A DNA stretch of 64,000 nt from Terrabacter tumescens (GTDB lineage: Bacteria > Actinomycetota > Actinomycetes > Actinomycetales > Dermatophilaceae): assembly GCF_014646815.1 (NCBI RefSeq), contig NZ_BMNZ01000001.1, positions 310,001 through 374,000 on the forward strand, read 5' to 3'. Positions 10,863 through 19,483 of the stretch are shown one piece after another (position 1 is the first letter of the stretch; every line of letters starts with the position of its first letter). The notes beneath the pieces were generated by a model. That model had not been told where the DNA came from. It was given only the letters and a program-made list of their open reading frames with translations, and ran no database searches. Both the position numbers and the translations under genes were made by a program.

Positions 10863-11390
10863 ATGACGAACGCGCACCCGACCGTCTCACCGGGCCAGGC
10901 GTCCGCCCCGCTGGGCGTCGGCGAGCTGGCTCCCGACTTCACCCTCGTCGACCAGTACGGCGTCGACGTCAGCCTCTCCGCGGTGCGCGACGTCAAGAAC
11001 GCCGTCATCGTCTTCTACCCGGCTGCGTTCTCGGGCATCTGCCGCGGCGAGCTGGCCGAGATCCGTGACGGGCTCGAGGACTTCCAGGACGGCGACATCC
11101 AGATCTTCGCGATCTCGTGCGACTCGATGTACACGCTGCGCGCGTGGGCCGACGCCGAGGGCCACTTCTTCCCGCTCCTGTCGGACTTCTGGCCGCACGG
11201 CGAGGTCGCCCGCCGCTACGGCGTCCTCGACGACGAGGACGGTTTCGCGCTGCGCGGGACCTTCCTGCTCGACCGGTCGGGCCGCATCGTCTGGTCCGAG
11301 GTGCGCGGCATCGGCCAGGGGCGGGACTTCCGCGCCTACCGCGAGGCGCTCGCGGCGCTCCGCGCGAGCCAGCGCGATGCCGTAGGCTGA
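10863..11390 (+). CDS. AhpE-like peroxiredoxin
   Basis: A 175-residue thiol peroxidase. FYPAAFSGICRGEL places the peroxidatic cysteine at residue 60 in the PxxxT/S-C context of AhpE-type enzymes, which reduce hydroperoxides in the cytoplasm. A second cysteine (86, AISCDSMY) is not in the usual resolving position. The C-terminus is short. CACACT and seven bases precede the ATG, so translation may be leaderless; there is no clear Shine-Dalgarno. It stands alone between DUF3052 and tRNA-Val. Confidence 0.9.
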   Translation: MTNAHPTVSPGQASAPLGVGELAPDFTLVDQYGVDVSLSAVRDVKNAVIVFYPAAFSGICRGELAEIRDGLEDFQDGDIQIFAISCDSMYTLRAWADAEGHFFPLLSDFWPHGEVARRYGVLDDEDGFALRGTFLLDRSGRIVWSEVRGIGQGRDFRAYREALAALRASQRDAVG

Positions 11391-11424
11391 CCGCCGCCTG
11401 CCGGGAACACCGGCCGGCGCGTGA

Positions 11425-11497
11425 GGGCCTGTAGCTCAGTTGGTAGAGCACCGCGTTTACACCGCGGGTGTCGTCGGTTCGAGCCCGGCCGGGCCCA
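11425..11497 (+). tRNA. tRNA-Val (anticodon TAC)
   Basis: A complete 73-nt cloverleaf: acceptor GGGCCTG pairs with CGGGCCC (one G-U), D arm GCTC/GAGC, anticodon stem CCGCG/CGCGG around TTTACAC, five-base variable loop, and T arm GTCGG/CCGGC around TTCGAGC. The anticodon TAC reads GUA valine codons. The CCA end is not encoded. Only one base separates the tRNA from the GTG start of the next gene. Confidence 0.97.
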
Positions 11498-11498
11498 C

Positions 11499-12455
11499 GT
11501 GGACGATCCCGCTCCCGACCTCAGCCCCGAGCTGTCGCTCCGCGACGTCGTCGCGGCCCTCGAGTCGCTCTACCCCCTCGAGAGCGCCGCGGACTGGGAC
11601 CGCGTCGGCCTCGTCACGGGTGACCTCGAGCAGCCCGTGCGTCGCATCCTCTTCGCGCTCGACCCGACGCTCGCCGTCATCGACGAGGCCCGCGAGTGGG
11701 GCGCCGACCTGCTCGTGACCCACCACCCGCTGCTGCTGAAGGGCGTGCACTCGGTCGCGACGTCGTCGGCCAAGGGTGCCTCCGTGACGGCGCTCGTGCG
11801 CGCCGGGGTCGCGCTCTGGGTCGGCCACACGAACGCCGACGTCGCCGACCCGGGAGTCTCCACCGTGCTGGCGGACGCCCTCGGTCTGACCGACCAGCGC
11901 CCGCTGTCCACGGAGGGGTCTGGAGCCGGGGGACGGGGGCCGGAGGGCGTGCCCGACGGCTCCCGGCCGTTCCGGAATGCGGTGGGGCGCGTGGGGCGGC
12001 TGGCCGCACCCGTGAGCCTGGCGGAATTCGCCGACGTCGTGGCCGCGGCCCTGCCCGACACCGCCGGCGGCATCCGCGTCAGCGGTGACCCGGACGGCGA
12101 GGTGCGCACCGTCGCCGTCATGGGCGGCTCGGGCGACGACCGCTTCGACGACGTCCGCGCGAGTGGCGTCGACGTCTACGTCACGGCCGACCTGCGCCAC
12201 CACCCGGTCCTCGAGGCGAGGGAGGAGGCCCGCGGCGGTCGGCCCTACCTCATCGACGCCGGTCACTGGGCGACCGAATCGCTGTGGCTGGCCGACGGGC
12301 GTGAGCGACTGGTCTCGGCGCTGGGGCAGGCTCCCGGAGCCACTAGGGTCGAGACCAGAGTCTCAACCATCCGCACCGAGCCGTGGACGTTCGTCGTCGG
12401 TGCGAACGCTGCGCGGGCGGACCGCGCGGCTCCCGATACCGGAGGTGTGTCCTGA
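11499..12455 (+). CDS. Nif3-like dinuclear metal-center protein
   Basis: A 318-residue member of the Nif3/YbgI family (annotated as GTP cyclohydrolase 1 type 2 homologue), a cytoplasmic protein with a two-metal site and no settled function. The motif VTHHPLLLKG supplies two metal histidines and DAGHWATES the H-x3-E pair near the C-terminus. GTG 11499 is the only start before the conserved LRDVVAALESLYP that does not lie inside the tRNA. It has no Shine-Dalgarno because tRNA-Val ends at 11497. It overlaps the zinc-ribbon gene by 4 nt. Confidence 0.88.
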   Translation: MDDPAPDLSPELSLRDVVAALESLYPLESAADWDRVGLVTGDLEQPVRRILFALDPTLAVIDEAREWGADLLVTHHPLLLKGVHSVATSSAKGASVTALVRAGVALWVGHTNADVADPGVSTVLADALGLTDQRPLSTEGSGAGGRGPEGVPDGSRPFRNAVGRVGRLAAPVSLAEFADVVAAALPDTAGGIRVSGDPDGEVRTVAVMGGSGDDRFDDVRASGVDVYVTADLRHHPVLEAREEARGGRPYLIDAGHWATESLWLADGRERLVSALGQAPGATRVETRVSTIRTEPWTFVVGANAARADRAAPDTGGVS

Positions 12456-13192
12456 AAGCCGACCCGTCCCGCCAGTGGCGCCTGCTCGACCTGCAGGCCA
12501 TCGACACGCGTCTCGACCAGATCAGGCACGCCAAGGCGACGCTGCCGCAGATCCCCGCGGTCGAGGCGGCCCGCCGTGAGCTGGGCGCGCTCGAGACGGA
12601 GATCGTCAACGCCCGCACGGCGGCCGGCGACGTCCAGCGCGAGCTGACCAAGTCGGACCAGGACGTCCAGCTCGTGCGCGACCGCGCCGCCCGCAACCAG
12701 GCGCGTCTCGACGCCGGTCAGGGCAGCGCCAAGGACCTCCAGGCGCTCCAGCACGAGCTGACCTCGCTCGCGCGCCGCCAGGCCGAGCTCGAGGAGGTCG
12801 AGCTCGAGGTCATGGAGCGGTCCGAGGCGCTCACCGCCCGGGTCTCCGAGCTCGAGGCGCGACGTGGCGAGCTCGTTTCCCGCGTCGAGTCGCTCGAGTC
12901 CGAGCGTGACGCCGCCCTCGCGAAGCTCGACGCCGAGGCCGGGACGGTCGGGGCCGGGCGTGCTGACATCGTCGCCGGCGTCGGTGAGGAGCTCATCGCG
13001 CTCTACGAGAAGATCCGTGCGAGCAGCGGCGGGATGGCCGCGGCCGAGCTGCGCCACCGCCGGTGCGGCGGCTGCCGGCTCGAGCTCGGCAACGTCGACC
13101 TCTCCCGCATCCGCAACGCCCCCGAGGACGAGGTCGTGCGCTGCGAGGAGTGCCGTCGCATCATGATCCGCACCGGCGAGTCCGGGCTGTGA
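12452..13192 (+). CDS. C4-type zinc ribbon protein with long coiled coil
   Basis: A 246-residue protein: a predicted coiled coil from about residue 15 to 185 (many QRELTKSDQD / LEEVELEVMERSEAL type heptads), then a zinc ribbon with CGGC and CEEC pairs at the C-terminus. Related proteins in other bacteria are nucleic-acid or ribosome associated; the role here is not known. The start appears to be CTG at 12452, with a perfect GGAGG 6 nt upstream and overlapping the Nif3 stop. The only in-frame ATG (12383) lies deep in Nif3 and gives non-conserved residues. It is always found before the RNase H gene in this lineage. Confidence 0.85.
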   Translation: MKADPSRQWRLLDLQAIDTRLDQIRHAKATLPQIPAVEAARRELGALETEIVNARTAAGDVQRELTKSDQDVQLVRDRAARNQARLDAGQGSAKDLQALQHELTSLARRQAELEEVELEVMERSEALTARVSELEARRGELVSRVESLESERDAALAKLDAEAGTVGAGRADIVAGVGEELIALYEKIRASSGGMAAAELRHRRCGGCRLELGNVDLSRIRNAPEDEVVRCEECRRIMIRTGESGL

Positions 13193-13199
13193 GCGGTCG

Positions 13200-14189
13200 G
13201 TGACCCCGCCCCGCGGGTCGGGTCGCCGACTCGTCATCGAGGCCGACGGCGGGTCGCGGGGCAACCCGGGCGTCGCGGGCTACGGCGCCCTCGTGCGTGA
13301 CCCCGCGACCGGCTCGGTCCTCGTCGAGCTCGCCGAGCCCCTGGGCCAGGCCAGCAACAACGTCGCCGAGTACTCCGGCCTGCTCGCCGGCCTACGCGCA
13401 GTGCTCGACCTCGACCCCGGCGCGACGGTCCGCGTCCGGATGGACTCCAAGCTCGTCGTCGAGCAGATGTCGGGCCGCTGGAAGATCAAGCACGAGGACA
13501 TGCGTCGTCTCGCGCTCGAGGCCCGCGACCTCTGCGCCGAGATCTCCGACGCCGGCGGCAGCGTCGACTTCGAGTGGATCCCGCGCGAGAAGAACAAGGA
13601 CGCCGACGCCCTCAGCAACGACGCGATGGACGGCAAGAGCGTCCACCGAGTCCTGACCGACGGCGTCCCGTCCGCACCGACCGAGGAGCCGAGCGCTGCT
13701 GCGGCACAGGCCTCCTCACCCGGCACCGCCGCCCCGGTCGCGACCCGGCCCCTCCGCCTGCTGCTCGTCCAGGCGCCGTCCGACGCCGAGCCGGCCCCGC
13801 GGATCGTCGCGGCGGTCCGTCGCCTCGTGGGCCCCGGCGCACGTGTCGTCGGCACCGATGACGCCGCGGGCGCCAGGGTCGCGGCCGACCTCGCGGCGGC
13901 GTTCGAGGTCGACGCGGACACCTCGGAGCAGTGGTCCGGCCGGGCACCCGGCGAGGGGGCCGACGCCACGGTGCAGACGGCATACCACTCGCTCACGGAG
14001 TCAGGGGGCACCGTCGTCGCGGTGACGAGCCGCAGGGGGGTGCTCTCGGTGCTCGCCGACGTGCTCGGCACGCCCGTCGACCGGTTCTGGGCGCTCGCCA
14101 CGGCGCCCGGCAGCCTGACCGCCGTCGAGGTCTGGGAGGACGGTTCGGCGTCGGTGGCTTTCACCAATCGGACGGACCATCTCGCCTGA
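13200..14189 (+). CDS. RNase HI with degenerate histidine-phosphatase domain
   Basis: A 329-residue protein. Residues 10-145 are an RNase HI domain with all four catalytic acidic residues (D16, E57, D82, D136), so it should cut RNA in RNA-DNA hybrids. In the Mycobacterium tuberculosis homologue Rv2228c the C-terminal half is an active acid phosphatase with an RHG motif. Here the matching strand reads LLLVQAPSD, and the second catalytic histidine region reads VVAVTSRRG, so the phosphatase domain seems inactive. GTG 13200 lies 7 nt after the zinc-ribbon stop. Confidence 0.88.
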   Translation: MTPPRGSGRRLVIEADGGSRGNPGVAGYGALVRDPATGSVLVELAEPLGQASNNVAEYSGLLAGLRAVLDLDPGATVRVRMDSKLVVEQMSGRWKIKHEDMRRLALEARDLCAEISDAGGSVDFEWIPREKNKDADALSNDAMDGKSVHRVLTDGVPSAPTEEPSAAAAQASSPGTAAPVATRPLRLLLVQAPSDAEPAPRIVAAVRRLVGPGARVVGTDDAAGARVAADLAAAFEVDADTSEQWSGRAPGEGADATVQTAYHSLTESGGTVVAVTSRRGVLSVLADVLGTPVDRFWALATAPGSLTAVEVWEDGSASVAFTNRTDHLA

Positions 14190-14213
14190 CGGACGCTGTG
14201 CGATATTCGGGCC

Positions 14214-14627
14214 ATGAGCTATGCCGGTGACGTGACCCCCGAGCAGGCCTGGACGGTCCTGCGCGACGAGCCCGGTGCGGTGCTCGTCGACGTGCGCACG
14301 AGGGCGGAGTGGTCCTACGTCGGACTGCCCGACCTCAGCGCGGCCGGCAAGGACGTCGTCCTCGTCGAGTGGCAGACCTACCCTGAGGGCGCCGTCAACA
14401 CGCGCTTCACGGCCGAGCTCGAGGCCGCGGGTGTCGCCAAGGACGCCCCTGTCTACTTCCTCTGCCGCTCAGGCGTGCGCTCCGTCGCCGCCGCCGAGGC
14501 CGCGACGCGAGACGGCTGGGCACGGTCGCACAACATCCTCGACGGTTTCGAGGGGCCGCACGACGCGCAGCGTCACCGCGCGGTGTCGGGCTGGAAGGTC
14601 GCGGGCCTGCCGTGGGTGCAGGGATGA
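14214..14627 (+). CDS. Rhodanese-like protein paired with metZ
   Basis: A 137-residue single rhodanese domain. The active-site loop FLCRSGVRS carries the persulfide cysteine at residue 84, and LVDVRTRAEW is the conserved N-terminal motif. It overlaps metZ by 4 nt. The same pair occurs as Rv0390-Rv0391 in M. tuberculosis, which suggests a role in handling sulfane sulfur for homocysteine synthesis. GATATT and six bases precede the ATG, which may be leaderless. Confidence 0.88.
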   Translation: MSYAGDVTPEQAWTVLRDEPGAVLVDVRTRAEWSYVGLPDLSAAGKDVVLVEWQTYPEGAVNTRFTAELEAAGVAKDAPVYFLCRSGVRSVAAAEAATRDGWARSHNILDGFEGPHDAQRHRAVSGWKVAGLPWVQG

Positions 14628-15805
14628 GCGACGCGACCCAGGGCTGGCGCCCCGACACCCTCGCCGTGCGAGCTGGACTGTCCCGCAGCGGTTTCGAGGA
14701 GACCAGCGAGGCGATCTACCTGACGTCGGGCTTCGTCTACGAAACCGCGGAGGCTGCCGAGGCCGCCTTCAAGGGCGACGTCGACCGCTTCGTCTACTCC
14801 CGCTACGGCAACCCCACGGTCTCGATGTTCGAGGAGCGCCTGCGCCAGATCGAGGGCGCCGAGGCGTGCTTCGCCACCGGCTCGGGCATGTCGGCCGTCT
14901 TCGTGGCGCTCGCTGCACTGCTCGGCAAGGGCGACCGCGTCGTCTCGTCGCGGGCCCTCTTCGGCTCGTGCTTCGTCATCCTCGACGAGATCCTGCCCCG
15001 GTGGGGGGTCGAGACCGTCTTCGTCGACGGCGCCGACCTCGACCAGTGGCGCGAGGCGCTCTCCGAGCCGACGACCGCCGTGTTCTTCGAGACGCCGAGC
15101 AACCCGATGCAGGAGCTCGTCGACGTCGCCGCCGTCACCGAGCTCGCGCACGAGGCCGGCGCCACGGTCGTCGTCGACAACGTCTTCGGCACTCCCGTCT
15201 TCAGCAAGCCGCTCGACTTCGGCGCCGACATCGTCGTCTACTCCGCGACGAAGCACATCGACGGTCAGGGCCGCACGCTCGGCGGGGCCGTGCTCGGGCC
15301 CAAGGTGTTCATCGACGGCCCCGTGCAGAACCTCATGCGCCACACCGGCCCGTCGATGTCGCCCTTCAACGCCTGGGTGCTGCTCAAGGGCCTCGAGACG
15401 CTGTCGCTGCGCGTCGAGCGGATGGCCGACAGCGCGCTCGAGGTGGCTCGCTTCCTCGAGTCGCACCCGAGCGTCAAGCGCGTCGTGCACCCGTTCCTCG
15501 AGTCGCACCCGCAGCACGACCTCGCCAAGCGCCAGATGCTCGCCGGCGGCACCGTCGTCACCTTCGAGCTCGACGGCGGCAAGGACGAGGCGTTCGCGCT
15601 CATGAACGCGCTCGAGGTCATCGACATCTCCAACAACCTCGGGGACTCGAAGTCGCTCATCACCCACCCGGCGACGACGACCCACCGCCGCCTCGCGCCC
15701 GAGGCGCGGGCTGCCGTCGGCATCACCGACGGGGTGCTGCGGGTCTCGATCGGGCTCGAGGACGTGCGCGACCTCGTCGACGACCTGCGCCGCGCCCTCG
15801 GCTGA
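14624..15805 (+). CDS. metZ: O-succinylhomoserine sulfhydrylase
   Basis: A 393-residue PLP enzyme of the Cys/Met metabolism family, making homocysteine from an acylated homoserine and sulfide. The PLP lysine lies in YSATKHIDGQG, near residue 210; DRFVYSRYGNPT and ATGSGMSA bind the cofactor phosphate. The gene begins at the ATG overlapping the rhodanese stop. Family members differ in use of succinyl or acetyl homoserine, which sequence alone does not settle. It ends before an inverted-repeat cluster. Confidence 0.92.
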   Translation: MSDATQGWRPDTLAVRAGLSRSGFEETSEAIYLTSGFVYETAEAAEAAFKGDVDRFVYSRYGNPTVSMFEERLRQIEGAEACFATGSGMSAVFVALAALLGKGDRVVSSRALFGSCFVILDEILPRWGVETVFVDGADLDQWREALSEPTTAVFFETPSNPMQELVDVAAVTELAHEAGATVVVDNVFGTPVFSKPLDFGADIVVYSATKHIDGQGRTLGGAVLGPKVFIDGPVQNLMRHTGPSMSPFNAWVLLKGLETLSLRVERMADSALEVARFLESHPSVKRVVHPFLESHPQHDLAKRQMLAGGTVVTFELDGGKDEAFALMNALEVIDISNNLGDSKSLITHPATTTHRRLAPEARAAVGITDGVLRVSIGLEDVRDLVDDLRRALG

Positions 15806-15824
15806 GACATCCCTGCTGCCCCCA

Positions 15825-15938
15825 GTTCGAGGTGATCGCGGCAGCGACGTGGTGCCCGCCATCATCTCGAACCGGTCGGCGGTCGTTGCGGTTCGAGGTG
15901 ATGGCGGCGGTGAGGGGGCGTGCGTGATCACCTCGAAC
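15825..15938. repeat. Four alternating copies of a GTTCGAGGTGATGGCGG-type element
   Basis: Copies lie at 15825-15840 (forward), 15857-15872 (inverted, one mismatch), 15891-15907 (forward) and 15925-15938 (inverted). They can fold into two successive hairpins with 12-bp stems. The cluster fills the gap between two convergent genes and may act as a two-way terminator. It resembles REP-type intergenic repeats. Confidence 0.75.
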
Positions 15939-15962
15939 GGGTGGAGCGAGCGGGCGGCCGGG

Positions 15963-17054
15963 TCAGGCGGTCGCGGCGAGCGTGACCGTCGCCGCGGCCA
16001 CGACGACGACCGCGCAGAGGGCGCCCGTGCGGGCGATCCGGCCGGCGTCGACGGTCAGTCCCGCCGAACGGCAGCGCGAGGCCCACAGCAGCGTCGCGAC
16101 CGAGCCCCACATCGTGATGATCGGGCCGGTGTTGACGCCGATGAGCAGGGCCGCGAGCCGGGCCGGCGAGTCGGTGACGGCCGGCTCGAGCGCGAGGTAG
16201 GCCGGCAGGTTGTTGATGCCGTTCGACGCGAGCACACCGATGCCGCTGACCCGGAAGAGGTCGGCCATCGAGGCGCCGTGCCCGACGACGGTGCGCAGCC
16301 AGGCCTCGAGCCCGAGCCGCAGCGCTGCGTCGATGACGAGGAAGAGCACGCAGATCCCCATGACGGTCAGCCACGGCACCTTGATCCGGCGGAGCAGCTC
16401 GGGGGCGCGCCAGTAGGTCGCCGCGAGCAGCAGGCCCGCGGCCGGCAGCGAGGCCAGCGCCGGCTGGATGCCGACGACGAACGCCGGGGCGAGCACGACG
16501 CAGACCCCGGCCGTGATCTGCATGAGCACCCGGTCGTGGGGCTCGGCGGGCGGCGGTGTCTCGTAGCCGCCGCCGAGGTCGCGCCGGTGCAGCAGCCACA
16601 GGACGGCGACGGTGGCGAGGATCGCGACGACCGCGGGGAGCGCCATCAGCCTGATGTAGCCGAACGAGCCGACGCCGAGCGCCGAGAACGGGTGCAGAGC
16701 GAGGAGGTTGGTGAGGTTCGAGACGGGCAGCAGGAGCGAGGCCGTGTTGGCCAGCCAGAGCGTCGTCATCGCGAACGGCAGGGGTGGCGCCCCCACCTGA
16801 CGGGCCACGACGATCGCCACCGGGGTCAGCAGGACCGCCGTCGTGTCGAGACTGAGCACGATGGTGCACGCGACCGCGAGCCCGACGATGAGCAGCCACA
16901 GCACGACCACCCGCCCGCGCGCCACGCGCGCCGCGTGGTGGGCCAGGACGTCGAACAGACCCGAGAGGTCGCAGATCTCGGCGACGACCGTGATCGCGAC
17001 GAGGAAGACGAGGATCGGCGCGACGCGCTCGACCAGTGCAGTGAGGTCGAACAC
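15963..17054 (-). CDS. ArsB/NhaD-superfamily (SLC13-like) membrane transporter
   Basis: A 363-residue protein with about ten hydrophobic segments. The motifs SLDTTAVLLTP, SNLTNLLAL, SNGINNLPAYLAL and GVNTGPIITMWGS are the paired hairpin signatures of the ion-transporter superfamily that includes ArsB. It is about 60 residues shorter than typical ArsB (near 430), and no arsR or arsC is nearby, so arsenite export is only one option; an anion carrier is another. It starts 4 nt after yaaA and is probably cotranscribed with it. Confidence 0.75.
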   Translation of the reverse strand: MFDLTALVERVAPILVFLVAITVVAEICDLSGLFDVLAHHAARVARGRVVVLWLLIVGLAVACTIVLSLDTTAVLLTPVAIVVARQVGAPPLPFAMTTLWLANTASLLLPVSNLTNLLALHPFSALGVGSFGYIRLMALPAVVAILATVAVLWLLHRRDLGGGYETPPPAEPHDRVLMQITAGVCVVLAPAFVVGIQPALASLPAAGLLLAATYWRAPELLRRIKVPWLTVMGICVLFLVIDAALRLGLEAWLRTVVGHGASMADLFRVSGIGVLASNGINNLPAYLALEPAVTDSPARLAALLIGVNTGPIITMWGSVATLLWASRCRSAGLTVDAGRIARTGALCAVVVVAAATVTLAATA

Positions 17055-17058
17055 CGTG

Positions 17059-17808
17059 TCAGGACCTCGGGGTCGTGGCGAGCTGCCACGGTCGGCCCGC
17101 CCGCAGCGGGGGAGTGAGCTCGACCTCGAAGCGCTCGCTGAGGCGCTCGGCGAGGGCCTGGGGCGTGCGCGGCGCCTCGGCCTGCACGAGCTCCCGCGTC
17201 ACGAGGCCGCGGGTGTGCTTGGCCATGTGCGAGGCACCGGGGACGGTGACGTGCACCCAGCGCTCGGCGCGCTCACCCGTGGGACGCCACATGCCGGCAT
17301 ACGTGCTCGACCGGCAGTCGACGACGAGCTCGCGCGGCTTCACCGCGGCATCGAGCGCGGCCGGCAGCTCCTTGCGCCACTCGTGTGACAGGTAGCCGAC
17401 CCCGGGGAGGGTGCTGCAGACGTTGACGCGGTAGGCGGGCACGCGGTCGCCGAGGCGCAGCGCGCCGAAGAGGGCCGACACGACGACGACCCAACGGTTC
17501 GCGCGGCGCTTCGACGCCGTGTCGAGCGAGTCGACGTCGAGCGCCTGGTAGAGCACCCCGGTGTAGACGTGCGAGGCCGCCGCGGTCGGGGCGCTGAGCA
17601 GGCGGGTGTTGCGCTCGATCTCGGCGACGAGGTTGGGATTCACCTCGAGGAGCGTCGCGGCGTCGGGCTCTGCGCTGACGCGCGCCACCGTCTCGACGAC
17701 CGACTCGCGCAGGGGCGTGAGCTCCGGGAACGAGAGCGAGCCGAGGTCGAGAGAGCGCCCCCGCCGGGGTGCCGTCTTCCCCTCGGACGGCGGGAGCAGG
17801 ATGAGCAC
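17059..17808 (-). CDS. yaaA: YaaA family peroxide-stress protein
   Basis: A 249-residue DUF328 protein beginning LILLPPSEGKT, the family's hallmark, with YTGVLYQALD, YRVNVCSTLPG, VDCRSSTYAGMW and ASHMAKHTRG further on. In E. coli YaaA lowers free iron during peroxide stress and binds DNA. GTG 17808 gives the expected length; TAGGCT and seven bases precede it, so it may be leaderless. It is divergent from the RNB nuclease. Confidence 0.88.
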   Translation of the reverse strand: MLILLPPSEGKTAPRRGRSLDLGSLSFPELTPLRESVVETVARVSAEPDAATLLEVNPNLVAEIERNTRLLSAPTAAASHVYTGVLYQALDVDSLDTASKRRANRWVVVVSALFGALRLGDRVPAYRVNVCSTLPGVGYLSHEWRKELPAALDAAVKPRELVVDCRSSTYAGMWRPTGERAERWVHVTVPGASHMAKHTRGLVTRELVQAEAPRTPQALAERLSERFEVELTPPLRAGRPWQLATTPRS

Positions 17809-17902
17809 GGGGGTCAGCCTAGGCAAACCGGTCGGTGATGTCGCATCTGTCCGCGTGTCGCGGACCCCGCTCCCGCGGCGGTGCGGTGCGTAGGGTGGCG
17901 CC
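17809..17902. promoter_or_regulatory. Divergent leaderless promoters of yaaA and the RNB nuclease
   Basis: On the plus strand TAGGGT (17891-17896) is followed by GGCGCC and the ATG at 17903. On the minus strand TAGGCT (17821-17816) is followed by GACCCCC and the GTG at 17808. Both distances place +1 on the start codon. No Shine-Dalgarno is present for either gene. Confidence 0.55.
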
Positions 17903-19339
17903 ATGGCCCAGCGACACATCGTCTTCCGCCCGGCGACCCGGCCCGGCGACGTGGCACAGCAGCTCACCGCACGCTTCGAGGCGGTGCGCCAGGAGTTCGA
18001 GGTGCCGGACGGGTTCCCGCCGGAGGTGCTGGCCGAGGCGGCCGCTGCCGCGGGCGCGGCGAGCCTGCCCGAGCAGGACGAGACCGACGTCCCGTTCATC
18101 ACCATCGACCCGCCGAGCTCGATGGACCTCGACCAGGCCATGTCGATCGGACGGCAGGGTGAGGGCTACCGGGTGCGCTACGCCATCGCCGACGTGCCCG
18201 CCTTCGTGCGCGCCGGCGGCGCCGTCGACACCGAGGCCCGCCGCCGCGGCCAGACCGTCTACTGCCCCGACGAGCGCATCCAGCTGCACCCCACGGCCCT
18301 GAGCGAGGGCGCCGCGAGCCTGCTCCCGGACCAGGTCCGGCCGGCCTTCGTCTGGGACATCACGCTGGCCGCCGACGGCGAGGGCACCGCGGTCGAGGTC
18401 CACCGGGCCATGGTGCGCAGCGTCCGGCGCTACGACTACGAGCAGGTGCAGAAGGAGGTCGACGCCGGCACCGCCGAGGAGTGCCTCGTGCTGCTCAAGG
18501 AGGTCGGCGAGAAGCGGGTGCTGCTCGAGCGCAAGCGCGGCGGCGCCTCCCTGCCCATGCCGGAGCAGGAGGTCGAGGAGGACGAGCAGGGCGGCTTCCG
18601 CATCTCGTTCCGGCCGATGCTCGCCGCCGAGGACTGGAACGCGCAGATCTCGCTGCTGACGGGGATGGGCGCGGCCCAGCTCATGCTCGACGGAAAGGTC
18701 GGCATCCTGCGCACCATGCCGCCGCCCGACCCGCGCGACCTGGCGCGCTTCCGCCGGCAGGCGGCCGCGGCCGGGGTGCCGTGGCCCGACGGGCTCGCCT
18801 ACGGCGAGTTCCTCCGCACGCTCGACCGCACCGACCCGCGTCACCTCGCGCTCATCCACGAGGCGACCTCGCTCTTCCGCGGCGCGGGCTACACCCCGTT
18901 CGACGGGACGGTCCCCGACCAGCCGCTCCACGCTGCCGTGGCCAACCCGTACGCGCACGTCACGGCGCCGCTGCGACGCCTCGTCGACCGCTTCGGTCTC
19001 GTCGTGTGCGAGGCGCTGTCGGCCGGCCGGGACGTGCCTGCCTGGGTGCGCGAGGCGCTGCCGACGCTGCCCGAGATCATGTCGACCTCGGACCGCCGCA
19101 CCAACGGTGTCGAGCGCGCCTGCACCGACGCCGTCGAGGCGGCCGAGCTGCACCCGCACGTCGGCGGGACGCTCGATGCCGTGGTCGTCGACGAGAACGA
19201 GAAGGGCGTCGTCGTCCAGCTCATCGAGCTGGCCGTCGTCGCCAAGGCCGCCGGCAAGGCCAAGGCGGGCGAGACCGTCACGGTGCGCGTCGACGCCGCC
19301 GAGGTGTCGACGGGCACCATCACGCTGACCATCGTCTGA
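17903..19339 (+). CDS. RNB-domain 3'-5' exoribonuclease (RNase II/R family)
   Basis: A 478-residue protein with the RNB catalytic signature TIDPPSSMDLDQAMSI near residue 70, whose aspartates bind the two magnesium ions, followed by YRVRYAIADV and YCPDERIQLHP. The C-terminus has the conserved VANPYAHVTAPLRRLVDR. It is much shorter than E. coli RNase R because the N-terminal cold-shock domains are missing; this short form is usual in actinobacteria. It lies alone and ends at a hairpin. Confidence 0.9.
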   Translation: MAQRHIVFRPATRPGDVAQQLTARFEAVRQEFEVPDGFPPEVLAEAAAAAGAASLPEQDETDVPFITIDPPSSMDLDQAMSIGRQGEGYRVRYAIADVPAFVRAGGAVDTEARRRGQTVYCPDERIQLHPTALSEGAASLLPDQVRPAFVWDITLAADGEGTAVEVHRAMVRSVRRYDYEQVQKEVDAGTAEECLVLLKEVGEKRVLLERKRGGASLPMPEQEVEEDEQGGFRISFRPMLAAEDWNAQISLLTGMGAAQLMLDGKVGILRTMPPPDPRDLARFRRQAAAAGVPWPDGLAYGEFLRTLDRTDPRHLALIHEATSLFRGAGYTPFDGTVPDQPLHAAVANPYAHVTAPLRRLVDRFGLVVCEALSAGRDVPAWVREALPTLPEIMSTSDRRTNGVERACTDAVEAAELHPHVGGTLDAVVVDENEKGVVVQLIELAVVAKAAGKAKAGETVTVRVDAAEVSTGTITLTIV

Positions 19340-19340
19340 G

Positions 19341-19371
19341 GCCGTCCGCCCGCGCGTCGTGGACGGACGGC
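19341..19371 (+). terminator. Hairpin after the RNB nuclease
   Basis: GCCGTCCG (19341-19348) and CGGACGGC (19364-19371) form an 8-bp stem with a 15-nt loop directly after the stop codon. Confidence 0.45.
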
Positions 19372-19483
19372 ACCGAGGGCGTATGCCGTCACGCGTCTCC
19401 TGGGCGGCCGCTCGGTCCGTGTCGGGCTGGGTCGTGCGCCGGCGTGGTGGCCGTCAGGTGCCGTGCCGTGTCGTCCGGTGGCG

